From: Hungatella sp.
Lineage (GTDB): Bacteria > Bacillota > Clostridia > Lachnospirales > Lachnospiraceae
Reading direction: 5' to 3'
DNA: 64,000 nucleotides
Assembly (NCBI GenBank): GCA_009712635.1
Contig: WASS01000020.1
Coordinates: 434,001-498,000 of the forward strand
In this document: positions 9,537 to 18,543 of the stretch, in pieces
Layout: each line of letters begins with the position of its first letter
Position numbering within the stretch: the first letter of the stretch is position 1
Translations under genes and position numbers: made by a program
The notes under the pieces: generated by a model
The model's input: the letters and a program-made list of their open reading frames with translations, nothing else
Database searches by the model: none
Told to the model about the DNA's origin: nothing

Positions 9537-10421
9537 CTATACTTTCTCGTTGATCTTCTTGCCGAGAATACCGGTAGGCTTCACAAGAAGGACAACGATG
9601 AGAACTGCAAAAACGATGGCATCGGAAAGCTGGGATGAAATGTAAGCCTTGCTTAAGTTTTCAATCACACCCAGAAGCAGGCCTCCGATTAATGCACCGG
9701 GAATAGAACCGATTCCGCCAAATACAGCAGCTACGAATGCCTTAATTCCAGGCATGGAACCGGTATATGGGGTAAGGGTTGGATAGGCGGAGCAAAGAAG
9801 TGCACCTGCAATGGCAGCCAGTGCAGAACCAATTGCAAAGGTAAGTGCAATGGTGCCGTCTACATTAATTCCCATCAGCTGGGCTGCGCCCTTGTCTTCG
9901 GATACTGCCAGCATGGCCTGTCCTGCTCTTGTCTTCTTAATGAATGTAGTCAGACCAATCATAATGACAACACAGCTGATAATTGTAACGATGGTCTCTC
10001 CGGAGATCGTAAGCTTTCCATCTGCCAGCTTTAATGCCGGAACTGTTACAACAGAGGTAAAGGACTTTGGATTGGAACCAAAAACAAGCAGTGCGATGTT
10101 TTGAAGCAGGTAGCTCACACCGATTGCCGTAATCAGAACTGCCAGAGGACTTGCCATACGTAAAGGACGATAAGCGACGCCCTCAATGACCACGCCCAAT
10201 ACAGTACATAGAATAACCGCAAGGAGAATGCCCGCAACAGGACCTAAGCCCATTGTGCTGACAACTGTGAACACCACGTATCCTCCAATCATAATAACAT
10301 CGCCATGAGCAAAGTTAAGCATCTTGGCAATGCCATATACCATGGTATAACCAAGAGCAATAATTGCATAAACACTGCCAAGGCTTAAACCATTAATAAA
10401 ATAGGATATGAAACTCATCAT
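9537..10421 (-). CDS. livH: Branched-chain amino acid ABC transporter, permease LivH
   Basis: About 295 residues, with GSVYAIIALGYTMVYGIAKMLNFAHGDVIMIGGY near the N-terminus (read in pieces) and AFVAAVFGGIGSIPGALIGG near the C-terminus, both typical of LivH. The start is placed at ATG 10421 (a second ATG follows at 10418), 8 bases after GAGGTG; an ATG at 10436 would put the ribosome binding site inside the gene. Separated from the receptor gene by a hairpin at 10470-10492. Confidence 0.94.
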   Translation of the reverse strand: MMSFISYFINGLSLGSVYAIIALGYTMVYGIAKMLNFAHGDVIMIGGYVVFTVVSTMGLGPVAGILLAVILCTVLGVVIEGVAYRPLRMASPLAVLITAIGVSYLLQNIALLVFGSNPKSFTSVVTVPALKLADGKLTISGETIVTIISCVVIMIGLTTFIKKTRAGQAMLAVSEDKGAAQLMGINVDGTIALTFAIGSALAAIAGALLCSAYPTLTPYTGSMPGIKAFVAAVFGGIGSIPGALIGGLLLGVIENLSKAYISSQLSDAIVFAVLIVVLLVKPTGILGKKINEKV

Positions 10422-10469
10422 ACCAACGCACCTCATTCGTCTTTATTCAAGATATTTATATCAAAGAAG

Positions 10470-10492
10470 AGGGTCGTCCCTTGGACGGCCCT
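10470..10492 (-). terminator. Intercistronic hairpin between livJ and livH (attenuator or mRNA stabiliser)
   Basis: Minus-strand AGGGCCGTCC and GGACGACCCT form a 10-base-pair stem (one mismatch) with a 3-base loop. The following sequence (CTTCTTTGAT) is only moderately T-rich, so read-through is expected. Such hairpins often allow more receptor than permease to be made. Confidence 0.6.
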
Positions 10493-10505
10493 CCAGCGGG
10501 TCATT

Positions 10506-11735
10506 TTACATTGCTGTATAAACGCCGTTTACAATTTTTACTGCTTTTGGAGCCTTATCCGGTTCTCCGTCTGCAGACCATTTCATGTTCTCACCGGTCA
10601 GACCGTTGATAGAAATTTCAGTCATTGCAGTTTTTAACTTATCACAGATTGCGGAAGCGTCCATATCTGCTGTAACACCAGCTTTTTCAGCTGCTGCTTT
10701 TACAGCGTAAACTGCATCATATGCATCTGCTGCAAACTGGTTTGGAGTCTCATTGTATTTCTCTTTAAAAGAAGTTACAAATTTCTGAGTAAGATCATCC
10801 TTTGCATCAGCTGCGAAAGGTGTTAAAAGCATTACATTCTCAGCAAGTTTTGTATCAAAATTCTCTACTGTAAGAAGTCCGTCAAGACCATCACAGCCAA
10901 AGAATGCAGGAGCATATCCCATCTGTTTTGCCTGGGCAAGAATTAAAGCTGCCTGGGAATAGTAAATAGGAAGGAAAACAAGTTCTGCACCGGAATCCTG
11001 TGCTTTCTGAAGCTGTACAGAGAAGTTTGTGTTGTTATCTGCTGTAAATGCTTCATCAGATGCAATTTCAATGCCCTGATTTGCTGCTTCGGATATAAAT
11101 TTGTCATGAATACCAGATGAGTAAACATCAGAGCTGTCATAAATAACTGCTACTTTCGTCGCCAGTTTGTTTTCACCGATGTACTGTGCGGAAGCGGCAC
11201 CCTGGTTTGGATCTGAGAAACATACACGGAACTGATTTTCGAACTTGGTACAGTCTACTGCAGATCCGGATGGAGTTAACTGGAACATATTATCGTTGCT
11301 TGATTCAGCTCCTACAGCAATACATGGAGCAGAAGTAACTGTTCCCACCAGTAACTGCATGCCCCAGTCCTTTAAGGTGTTGTAAGCATTCACTGATTTT
11401 TCCGTATCATTCTCGTCATCCTGGAAATTAAATTCAATCTTTGCTCCGTTAATACCACCGTTTGCATTGATTTCATTCACTGCCAGTTCTGCGCCGTTCT
11501 TTACAGCCTGTCCGTAAATTGCAGTACTACCGCTGATTGGGCCGATCCCGCCGATCTTAATTGTGCCCTCTCCTGTTGCTGCGCCGCCGGCTGCGGTGGT
11601 CTGTGTCTCACCCTTGGTTTCTGTTCCAGCTGCGGTTGTGCCCTCTGAAGCTTTACCGCTTCCGCAGGCAGTTAATGATGCCGCCATGGCGATTGCCAAA
11701 CCAAGACTCAGTAACTTTTTCATAGATTTTTTCAC
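10506..11735 (-). CDS. livJ: Branched-chain amino acid-binding lipoprotein (LivJ/LivK family)
   Basis: A periplasmic-binding-fold receptor of type 1 with a lipoprotein signal (MKKLLSLG ... SLTACGSG; the cysteine is the expected lipidation site), a Thr/Gly/Ala-rich linker, then IKIGGIGPISGSTAIYGQ and FQDDENDTEKSV. It captures leucine/isoleucine/valine or related amino acids at the cell surface for LivHMGF. GTG at 11735 is preferred: GAGGAGG lies 8 bases ahead, whereas the next ATG (11723) lies 20 bases away. First gene of the operon behind a strong promoter. Confidence 0.93.
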   Translation of the reverse strand: MKKSMKKLLSLGLAIAMAASLTACGSGKASEGTTAAGTETKGETQTTAAGGAATGEGTIKIGGIGPISGSTAIYGQAVKNGAELAVNEINANGGINGAKIEFNFQDDENDTEKSVNAYNTLKDWGMQLLVGTVTSAPCIAVGAESSNDNMFQLTPSGSAVDCTKFENQFRVCFSDPNQGAASAQYIGENKLATKVAVIYDSSDVYSSGIHDKFISEAANQGIEIASDEAFTADNNTNFSVQLQKAQDSGAELVFLPIYYSQAALILAQAKQMGYAPAFFGCDGLDGLLTVENFDTKLAENVMLLTPFAADAKDDLTQKFVTSFKEKYNETPNQFAADAYDAVYAVKAAAEKAGVTADMDASAICDKLKTAMTEISINGLTGENMKWSADGEPDKAPKAVKIVNGVYTAM

Positions 11736-11778
11736 AATCCATTCCTCCTCATGAAACAATTTTATATACGACACATTA

Positions 11779-11790
11779 ACGTTGTAACGT
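11779..11790. promoter_or_regulatory. Palindrome in the liv leader, candidate operator
   Basis: ACGTT-GT-AACGT is a perfect dyad with 5-base arms. It lies about 8-19 bases after the predicted transcription start, where a repressor would block elongation or initiation. The cognate regulator is unknown. Confidence 0.4.
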
Positions 11791-11803
11791 ATACATAGTC
11801 TTT

Positions 11804-11832
11804 ATAATAGAATGGCTTTTAAAAAATGTCAA
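11804..11832 (-). promoter_or_regulatory. SigA promoter of the liv operon
   Basis: Minus-strand TTGACA (11827-11832), 17 bases, TATTAT (11804-11809). The leader to the GTG start is about 60 bases. Confidence 0.8.
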
Positions 11833-11875
11833 TCTAATTTTGTTTTAAAATAATAAAATAAAGTCTACTTTTGGA

Positions 11876-12883
11876 TTATTCCCACGGAATATCAGAACTT
11901 TCAATCGTTTTATCCCGCAGCATCAAATCCCGCACCGCCTCAGATGCAGACTTGCCCTCAAAAAGCACCGCGTTTACCTGCTCCACGATAGGCATGGACA
12001 CCTCATATTTCTCTGAAAGGGCAAGTGCAGCCTTTGCGGAGTAAATACCTTCCACTACCATTTTTACTTCGTTGGTCGCCTCTTCCATTGTCTTTCCCTG
12101 TCCCATGAGGATTCCTGCTCTCCGGTTCCGGCTGTGCATGCTGGCACAGGTTACAATCAAGTCACCAATGCCAGATAAACCGCCAAACGTCTGAATCTTT
12201 CCACCCATAGCAGTACCCAGTCTTGAAATTTCAGCGATGCCTCTTGTAATTAAAGCAGCCTTCGTATTATCTCCATAACCCAGTCCGTCTGCAATACCCG
12301 CTGCCAGTGCAATTACATTCTTTAAAGACCCGCCAAGCTCAATTCCTAAAATATCAGGACTTGTATAGACCCGGAATACCTCGCTCATAAAGAGGCTCTG
12401 AATGTATTCGGCTGTCTTTCTCGTTGTTGCACCTGCCACACATGTGGTAGGAAGACTCTTACTTACTTCCTCTGCATGGCTTGGGCCGGATAACACAGCA
12501 ACGTCAGCCATAGGCAGCTCTTCTTCCAGAATCTCTGATAATGTCATCAGACTGGATTCTTCAATTCCTTTTGCTACATTTACAACCACCTGTCCATAAC
12601 GGCAGAATGGATTCATTCGCTTTGCCGTTGATCTCACATAAACAGAAGGAACTGCTGTGACCAGCAGATCTTTTCCTGTCATGGTTTCTTCCAGATCCTC
12701 TGTAAATACCATATGATCAGGAAGAACAAGGTCTGGAAGCGTATGATGGCGGTGTGTCTGCTGCATCTCCCTTATTTCCTCCGGCAAAGCAGACCACACC
12801 GTTACCTCATGTCCATTATTATATAGAAGTACAGACAATGCCATACCCCAGCTTCCTGATCCGATGATTCCAATTTTAGCCAT
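11876..12883 (-). CDS. gpsA: NAD(P)-dependent glycerol-3-phosphate dehydrogenase
   Basis: About 335 residues, normal for GpsA. The N-terminal Rossmann loop reads GIIGSGSWG (residues 5-13), and the conserved substrate-site segments VAKGIE, GSLKNVIALAAG and GLSGIGDLIVTC are all present. It reduces dihydroxyacetone phosphate to sn-glycerol-3-phosphate, the substrate of the acyltransferase PlsY encoded 11 bases upstream. ATG at 12883 follows GAGGTGAGTCAT; a start at 12940 would overlap plsY and add 19 non-family residues. Confidence 0.96.
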   Translation of the reverse strand: MAKIGIIGSGSWGMALSVLLYNNGHEVTVWSALPEEIREMQQTHRHHTLPDLVLPDHMVFTEDLEETMTGKDLLVTAVPSVYVRSTAKRMNPFCRYGQVVVNVAKGIEESSLMTLSEILEEELPMADVAVLSGPSHAEEVSKSLPTTCVAGATTRKTAEYIQSLFMSEVFRVYTSPDILGIELGGSLKNVIALAAGIADGLGYGDNTKAALITRGIAEISRLGTAMGGKIQTFGGLSGIGDLIVTCASMHSRNRRAGILMGQGKTMEEATNEVKMVVEGIYSAKAALALSEKYEVSMPIVEQVNAVLFEGKSASEAVRDLMLRDKTIESSDIPWE

Positions 12884-12893
12884 ATGACTCACC

Positions 12894-13538
12894 TCATTTT
12901 GTTTTTCCGGATCCAAAAGATATTTTGTTTTCTTTGCCATGAATCAGTCTGCCGATATTCGCCCGGTGGCGCCAGAACGCCTGACCGCTGATCAAAGCCG
13001 CAACTATGTAAAATTCCGGCAGAAGATTCTGACCAATTCCGTATGCGCCTATGGATCCAAACACACACATCCAGATAAGGAATATAGTTGCTACAACCAG
13101 TGAACCAAGAGATACGTATCTCGTAATTAACACAATTAATATAAAAGAAGTCAGGCACAGGAGCGTCATTCTTAAATCTGCCGCCATAATAAGACCTGCA
13201 GTGGCCGCAATTCCCTTTCCACCTTTAAACTGCAGATAGAAGGGATAATTATGACCCAGAATGACACCAAAACCGGTATACAAAATCAAAAGATAAATCA
13301 TCTCCGGCTGATTCTGAAACACCAGACGGACTGCCAGGCAGGGAAGCAACGACTTTAAAAAATCACCGAAAAAGACCACAGCACCTGCTTTTGGTCCCAT
13401 AACCCGCAGTGCATTGGTGGTGCCGGAATTCCCGCTTCCGTATTTTCTGATATCAATTTTATGTGTTTTCCCGTAAAAATAACCGGATTGCAACAGTCCG
13501 CAAAGGTATCCTGCAATAAGGCAGATCATTCTTTCCAT
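12894..13538 (-). CDS. plsY: Acyl-phosphate:glycerol-3-phosphate acyltransferase
   Basis: A 214-residue integral membrane protein with the PlsY motifs GSGNSGTTNALRVMG near residue 35 and GHNYPFYLQFKGGKG near residue 95, and about five membrane segments. It transfers an acyl group from acyl-phosphate to glycerol-3-phosphate, the first committed step of phospholipid synthesis. Lies between der and gpsA; gpsA makes its substrate. Confidence 0.96.
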   Translation of the reverse strand: MERMICLIAGYLCGLLQSGYFYGKTHKIDIRKYGSGNSGTTNALRVMGPKAGAVVFFGDFLKSLLPCLAVRLVFQNQPEMIYLLILYTGFGVILGHNYPFYLQFKGGKGIAATAGLIMAADLRMTLLCLTSFILIVLITRYVSLGSLVVATIFLIWMCVFGSIGAYGIGQNLLPEFYIVAALISGQAFWRHRANIGRLIHGKENKISFGSGKTK

Positions 13539-13540
13539 AA

Positions 13541-14869
13541 TTATTGTTCCTTTCCGCTCCGCTCTCTATAAATAAATTTTAAGGATGTTCCCTTAAATCC
13601 AAACGCATCCCTGATCTTGTTCTCAAGATATCTTGTGTAGGAGAAATGGGTGAGTTCTTTATCGTTTATAAAGATGACAAAGGTCGGCGGCTTAACGGCT
13701 ACCTGGGTCATATAATAAAGTCTGAGACGCTTGCCTTTATCAGAAGGCGGCTGCTGAAGAGCGACTGCTTCCGTCATAATTTCATTTAAAACTCCGGTTG
13801 CTACACGAAGAGTCTGATTCTCACGGACCATATCGATCAATTCAAACAATTTACTCATTCTCTGTCCGGTCTTAGCTGAGATAAAGATAAATTCTGCATA
13901 AGGCATAAAGGAAAGAGTATCTTTAATCTTTTTGGTGTATTCATAAATGGTCTTGTCATTTTTCTCAATGGCATCCCACTTGTTTACAGCCACAATAATT
14001 CCCTTGCCCCGTTCATGGGCAATTCCTGCGATCTTGGCATCCTGCTCGGTAACGCCCTCTTCTGCGTCAATTACAACTACCACCACATCGGCCCGCTCGA
14101 CTGCTGTTACGGTACGGATTATGCTGTAACGTTCCAGTTCTTCTTTGATTTTACTCTTTCTTCTCAGTCCGGCCGTGTCAATAAATACATATTCCGTGCC
14201 ATTATGGACGATCTCCGTATCTACGGCATCTCTGGTGGTTCCCGCAATGTTGGATACGATAACCCGGTTTTCACCCAGAAGCTGATTAATTATAGAAGAT
14301 TTACCAACATTTGGTTTTCCGACGATGGCAATTCTTGGACGGTCATCGTCTTCCTCTTCTGTCTGAAATGTGCCAAAATGCTTGGCAACCTCATCAAGTA
14401 AATCACCTAATCCCAGTCTGGAAGCTGCTGATACCGGAATGGGATCTCCGATTCCCAGATTATAAAATTCATATACATCATTGCCGAACTTCTGGAAGCT
14501 GTCTACCTTATTCACTGCAAGGACAACCGGTTTTTTGGATTTGCGAAGCATATCTGCTACTTTTGAATCCGCATCAACCAGACCCTGGCGTACATCTACA
14601 ATAAATACGATAACATCTGCTGTAGCAATGGCGATCTCTGCCTGTTCCCTCATCTGGGAAAGAATAATATCGCTGCTGTCCGGTTCAATTCCGCCTGTAT
14701 CAATCAGGGTAAAATTCATATCCAGCCAGGTACAGTCAGCATAAATACGGTCTCTGGTCACTCCCGGTGTATCCTTTACAATGGAAATGGTCTCACCGGC
14801 TAAAACATTAAACAGCGTAGACTTTCCTACATTCGGGCGGCCTACGATGGCTACTACTGGTTTACTCAT
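13541..14869 (-). CDS. der: Ribosome assembly GTPase Der (EngA)
   Basis: A 442-residue tandem GTPase: the first G1 loop GRPNVGKS is at residues 10-17 and the second, GKPNVGKS, near residue 183; each is followed by DTxG (DTGG, DTAG) and NKxD (NKVD, NKWD). A C-terminal KH-like domain follows. Der is essential for 50S subunit maturation. Start at 14869 lies three bases after the DUF512 gene stop. Confidence 0.97.
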   Translation of the reverse strand: MSKPVVAIVGRPNVGKSTLFNVLAGETISIVKDTPGVTRDRIYADCTWLDMNFTLIDTGGIEPDSSDIILSQMREQAEIAIATADVIVFIVDVRQGLVDADSKVADMLRKSKKPVVLAVNKVDSFQKFGNDVYEFYNLGIGDPIPVSAASRLGLGDLLDEVAKHFGTFQTEEEDDDRPRIAIVGKPNVGKSSIINQLLGENRVIVSNIAGTTRDAVDTEIVHNGTEYVFIDTAGLRRKSKIKEELERYSIIRTVTAVERADVVVVVIDAEEGVTEQDAKIAGIAHERGKGIIVAVNKWDAIEKNDKTIYEYTKKIKDTLSFMPYAEFIFISAKTGQRMSKLFELIDMVRENQTLRVATGVLNEIMTEAVALQQPPSDKGKRLRLYYMTQVAVKPPTFVIFINDKELTHFSYTRYLENKIRDAFGFKGTSLKFIYRERSGKEQ

Positions 14870-14872
14870 ATA

Positions 14873-16231
14873 TTATATCTCCTTTAATTCATATCCGTCA
14901 TAAGAAGGTTTTTTATTATTTACGTATCCTAAAACAGCGTTAACGAAATCCTGACCGCTTGATTTTACAATATCTACCTGTACTTGTAAAGCATTTTGTA
15001 CATCCTGACGGGTCAGATCATCAAGAAATACCTCTTCTCCGCTGCGAAACATACACTCAGGAAGGAGAAGTCTCTTCCCAAGAGGTTTTCCCTTCAGCTG
15101 GGCGATTAAATCCTGACCTGTAATTAAACCCGCAACGGTAATCTGTTCACCAAAGAAATGATTGACGATGGGGTAGACATGAATGGTCCGTCCCGGGAAC
15201 TTATCACAAACCAGCCTTGCATGCTGCTCAATAAATGGGGCAGCAAGGGTTCCTGTGGCAATAGAAAGCTCCTCTGCTGTATTAACTTCCGCTTCTTCTT
15301 TCAGGGCATCTTTCACCTCGGTCTCTAAAAGTCGCAGCATACCCACGCCGTTTTCCAGCTGAATATAGCCATCATACCTTTTTTCCTCCGGCATGGGTTT
15401 CTCAGCCAAAATGTAAAACTCATCACTGGCATGAATAAAATGGCTGCCATATTCTTTATAGAGTTTCTTCTGCCATCGTTCCACGATCTCTAAAACGGAT
15501 ACGGCATCCTCTTTCTCAATGGGACTTAACGGATACAGACCGTCTCTGAATTTGGATACACCTACCGGCACGATCGAGACGCTTTCCATATGGGGCAGAT
15601 ACTTTGACAAATCACTTATGGTTCGTTCCAGTTCTTCTTTGTCATTCACCCCTTTGCAGAGCACAATCTGTCCATTCATGGATACCCCTGCCTCATAAAG
15701 CCGGTCAATCTTTGAAAGGGCTTCTCCCGCGAACCGGTTATGAAGCATCCTGCATCTTAACTCGGGGTTTGTGGTGTGTACCGATATATTAATAGGTGCC
15801 AGTTTAAACTCTATGATCCGCGCAATATCGTGTTCGCTCATATTGGTTAAAGTGACATAGTTTCCCTGTAAGAATGAAAGCCTGGAATCGTCGTCTTTAA
15901 AATAAAGGGTATCCCTCATTCCAGGAGGCATCTGGTCAATAAAGCAGAAAATGCAGTTATTCCTGCAGGTACGGTACTCACTCATCAGACCATTCTCGAA
16001 AGTAAGTCCTAAATCTTCATATTGGTTCTCTATTTCTAATTCCCACTCTTCCCCATTTTTCTTCCTTACGGTCATAAGAATGGATTCACTGTTTACGTAA
16101 TACTCATAATCGAAGATGTCTTCCAGTTCATGTCCGTCGATGGATAGAACTTCATCTCCTGGTTCCAGTTCCAGTTCTTCTGCAATAGAACCGGTGTCTA
16201 CAGCTTTAATAACATGTCCTCTTTTGCTCAT
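14873..16231 (-). CDS. DUF512 family protein: PDZ-like domain plus radical-SAM-like core
   Basis: The 452 residues begin with a PDZ-like segment (residues ~5-70, EPGDEVLSIDGHEL). The cysteine cluster C89-x3-C93-x2-C96 follows, as in radical SAM iron-sulfur proteins, and then the DUF512 C-terminal region. The family is widespread in Clostridia and Cyanobacteria and I know of no assigned reaction. It is the promoter-proximal gene of an operon with der, plsY and gpsA, three and more bases apart, so a role in ribosome or envelope maintenance is possible but unproven. Confidence 0.85.
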   Translation of the reverse strand: MSKRGHVIKAVDTGSIAEELELEPGDEVLSIDGHELEDIFDYEYYVNSESILMTVRKKNGEEWELEIENQYEDLGLTFENGLMSEYRTCRNNCIFCFIDQMPPGMRDTLYFKDDDSRLSFLQGNYVTLTNMSEHDIARIIEFKLAPINISVHTTNPELRCRMLHNRFAGEALSKIDRLYEAGVSMNGQIVLCKGVNDKEELERTISDLSKYLPHMESVSIVPVGVSKFRDGLYPLSPIEKEDAVSVLEIVERWQKKLYKEYGSHFIHASDEFYILAEKPMPEEKRYDGYIQLENGVGMLRLLETEVKDALKEEAEVNTAEELSIATGTLAAPFIEQHARLVCDKFPGRTIHVYPIVNHFFGEQITVAGLITGQDLIAQLKGKPLGKRLLLPECMFRSGEEVFLDDLTRQDVQNALQVQVDIVKSSGQDFVNAVLGYVNNKKPSYDGYELKEI

Positions 16232-16264
16232 TTCTATATTTACCTTTCTGCAGCTATCTTTTAT

Positions 16265-16293
16265 ATCATAGCAAGATTGTCACTCTTTGTAAA
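16265..16293 (-). promoter_or_regulatory. SigA promoter of the DUF512-der-plsY-gpsA operon
   Basis: Minus-strand TTTACA (16288-16293), 17 bases, TATGAT (16265-16270), 34 bases ahead of the start codon. Divergent to the prs promoter. Confidence 0.75.
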
Positions 16294-16336
16294 GGAAGCG
16301 TTTTTTGTTTTTTTCACTGAAATACTGGAAAGACTA

Positions 16337-16366
16337 TTGACGCATTCTGTCATTCAATGGTATAAA
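16337..16366 (+). promoter_or_regulatory. SigA promoter of the PRPP synthetase gene
   Basis: TTGACG (16337-16342), 18 bases, TATAAA (16361-16366). The transcript would start near 16373, just before the hairpin at 16384-16409. Confidence 0.65.
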
Positions 16367-16383
16367 AAGATGTAAGATTATAA

Positions 16384-16409
16384 AACAGGCAGTCTTACGA
16401 CTGGCTGTT
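16384..16409 (+). promoter_or_regulatory. Leader hairpin upstream of the PRPP synthetase gene
   Basis: AACAGGCAGTC and GACTGGCTGTT pair over 11 positions with one mismatch and a 4-base loop. It lies between the promoter and the ribosome binding site (GGAGG at 16420). No T-run follows, so it is more likely a stabiliser or a translational control element than a terminator. Confidence 0.45.
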
Positions 16410-16434
16410 CATTTATTATGGAGGAATCTTTGTC

Positions 16435-17613
16435 ATGGCAAATGATTATGTATTTAACGACCAGCTACCTGTTGCTCCCCTAAAGATCGCAGCGCTGGAA
16501 AGCTGCGGGGAACTGGCCAGGAAGGTAAATGACCATATTGTCGGTTTTCGCAGAAATGATATCGAGGAATTAAAACGCCGTGAGGCTGATCTTCATTACC
16601 GCGGTTACGATATCGACTCATATCTTCTAAGCTGCGATTGTCCTCGCTTTGGAAGTGGCGAAGCGAAAGGAATCGTCAAGGAATCCGTCCGGGGTACCGA
16701 TGTTTTCGCAATGGTAGATGTAACTAATTACAGCATATCCTATACAGTGAACGGATATACAAACCACATGTCTCCTGACGATCATTTTCAGGATTTAAAG
16801 CGTATTCTGGGTGCAAGTACAGCTACCGCCCACAGGGTCAACGTAATTATGCCATTTCTATATGAAAGCCGCCAGCACAAGAGAACGAAACGGGAATCCC
16901 TTGACTGTGCAATGGCATTAGAAGAGCTGGTGAATATGGGAGTAAGCAATATTATTACTTTTGATGCCCATGACCCCAGAGTGCAGAATGCCATCCCTTT
17001 AAGCGGCTTTGACAATTTCATGCCGACATACCAGTTTATTAAAGCAGTATTAAGACAATATCCTGATTTAAAGATTGACAAAGAACACATGATGGTTATC
17101 AGCCCTGATGAAGGTGCCATGGATCGTGCTGTATACCTTGCCAATAACTTAAGCGTGGATATGGGTATGTTCTACAAACGAAGAGATTATTCCAAGGTTG
17201 TGGGTGGACGCAACCCCATCGTAGCACATGAGTTCCTCGGTGCTTCCGTAGAAGGAAAAACAGTGCTGATCGTAGACGATATGATTTCATCGGGAGAAAG
17301 CATGTTGGATACCGCCAGGGAATTAAAAGAGCGCAAAGCAGACAAGGTCATTGTATGCTGCACCTTTGGCCTGTTTACCAATGGACTTGATAAGTTTGAT
17401 GACTTTTACAGAAAAGGATACATCGACAGAGTTGTGACCACAAACTTAAATTACCGTCCCAATGAGCTGTTTAACAGAGAGTGGTATGTAGAAGCCGACA
17501 TCAGCAAGTATATCGCCGCAATTGTAAATTCCTTAAACCACGATGTATCTATTAGTACAGCATTATCCTCAACGGATAAGATTCAGCAGCTGCTGAAAAA
17601 ATACAAAGCATAA
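16435..17613 (+). CDS. prs: Ribose-phosphate pyrophosphokinase, long divergent clostridial form
   Basis: The 392 residues are about 75 longer than the usual ~315-residue PRPP synthetase. The extra part is at the N-terminus and before the ATP-binding flexible loop. Family features are FDAHDPRVQ, SPDEGAMDRA, and the PRPP-binding loop VDDMISSGES. In canonical enzymes that loop reads VDDMIDTAGT, and the flexible loop RQDRK is here RQHKRTKRE. The enzyme would convert ribose-5-phosphate and ATP to PRPP for nucleotide, His and Trp synthesis. Monocistronic, with its own promoter and terminator. Assignment to the family is firm; equality of kinetics with classical Prs is not shown. Confidence 0.85.
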   Translation: MANDYVFNDQLPVAPLKIAALESCGELARKVNDHIVGFRRNDIEELKRREADLHYRGYDIDSYLLSCDCPRFGSGEAKGIVKESVRGTDVFAMVDVTNYSISYTVNGYTNHMSPDDHFQDLKRILGASTATAHRVNVIMPFLYESRQHKRTKRESLDCAMALEELVNMGVSNIITFDAHDPRVQNAIPLSGFDNFMPTYQFIKAVLRQYPDLKIDKEHMMVISPDEGAMDRAVYLANNLSVDMGMFYKRRDYSKVVGGRNPIVAHEFLGASVEGKTVLIVDDMISSGESMLDTARELKERKADKVIVCCTFGLFTNGLDKFDDFYRKGYIDRVVTTNLNYRPNELFNREWYVEADISKYIAAIVNSLNHDVSISTALSSTDKIQQLLKKYKA

Positions 17614-17634
17614 GCAAGTTGTTTTATGGAATAG

Positions 17635-17670
17635 AAATCCGGAAGAATCCAAATGTTCTTCCGGATTTTT
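17635..17670 (+). terminator. Terminator between convergent prs and pgeF
   Basis: A perfect 13-base-pair stem (17635-17647 with 17656-17668), 8-base loop and a T-run to 17670. It terminates prs on the plus strand and, being symmetric, may serve pgeF (stop at 17677) in the other direction, though the minus-strand T-run is short. Confidence 0.9.
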
Positions 17671-17676
17671 ATATCT

Positions 17677-18531
17677 CTATTCTTTTAAACTCAGAAATGC
17701 TGCCAGATTGCCTCTTTCATTTCCACAGGTACGGTGGGAAAACAGATAATCTGAATTGCAATGAGTGCAGATATCGGTTGTCTGTATGTTTTCCGGCTTC
17801 ACTCCTGCCTCTTTTAACAGGATCTCATTGGCCTTCCACAAATCCAGCATGAACTTGCCATTGTTTTTTTCCCGAAGAATCTGATTCCAGTTATCTTTTG
17901 CAAATGCCTTTTTAAACTCCAGGGCAACCTCTTCCCCCACCTCATAACAGTCCACGCAGATACTGGGGCCTATACAGACAAGTAAATCTTCTGCTCTGGT
18001 TCCATAAGCTTCCTTCATTTTATTAATCGTCACTGCCCCCATACGGCTTACAGTACCTCTCCAGCCCGAATGGCTGAGCCCGATTGCTTTGTGTACAGGA
18101 TCCAGAAAATATAACGGAACACAGTCTGCAAAAAAAGTGACCAGAGTAATGCCAGGGACATTGGTAATCAGTCCGTCTATGTCTTTATAATCTCTTTCCT
18201 TACCGATTCCCTTGCCGGCATCCTCCTCCGTAACAAGGCGGATATTGGTGGTATGAGTCTGATAAGACAAAACCATCCGTTTTTCATCCACCCCAAGTGC
18301 AGCAGCCATTCTTCTATAATTCTCCATTACGTGATCCGGATTATCTCCTCTTGTAAATGTAAAATTAAGAGTTGCAAATTTGCCCTGACTGACTCCCCCA
18401 AGCTTTGTAGAAAATCCCTGAATCACCATTCCTGTCTTCTCCAATATAGGAAAGGATAAATAAGGCACCGGATCTGACTCCATATAATTCATTCCCGGTT
18501 TTATATTTTTACGCGTCCATATAACACTCAT
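17677..18531 (-). CDS. pgeF: Peptidoglycan editing factor PgeF (multicopper-oxidase-like, YfiH family)
   Basis: A 284-residue protein with the family motifs FFADCVPLYF, LSHSGWRGT, CIGPSICVDCYEVG and CTHCNSDYLFSHR, which hold the histidine and cysteine metal ligands. The family was formerly annotated as laccase; the E. coli member removes wrongly incorporated L-Ser from UDP-MurNAc peptides. The start at 18531 follows AAGGAGGTGCTGGA. It is the last gene of rplS-lepB-rbgA-rnhB-yraN-pgeF. Confidence 0.92.
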   Translation of the reverse strand: MSVIWTRKNIKPGMNYMESDPVPYLSFPILEKTGMVIQGFSTKLGGVSQGKFATLNFTFTRGDNPDHVMENYRRMAAALGVDEKRMVLSYQTHTTNIRLVTEEDAGKGIGKERDYKDIDGLITNVPGITLVTFFADCVPLYFLDPVHKAIGLSHSGWRGTVSRMGAVTINKMKEAYGTRAEDLLVCIGPSICVDCYEVGEEVALEFKKAFAKDNWNQILREKNNGKFMLDLWKANEILLKEAGVKPENIQTTDICTHCNSDYLFSHRTCGNERGNLAAFLSLKE

Positions 18532-18543
18532 TCCAGCACCTCC

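Noticed and set aside
11833..11875. Terminator after gpsA
   Set aside because: Only a 5-base stem with a 2-base loop (AAAGT/ACTTT) is seen; too weak to call although a T-rich stretch follows.
12889..13158. 89-codon minus-strand frame
   Set aside because: It lies inside plsY in another frame and shows no motif or ribosome binding site.
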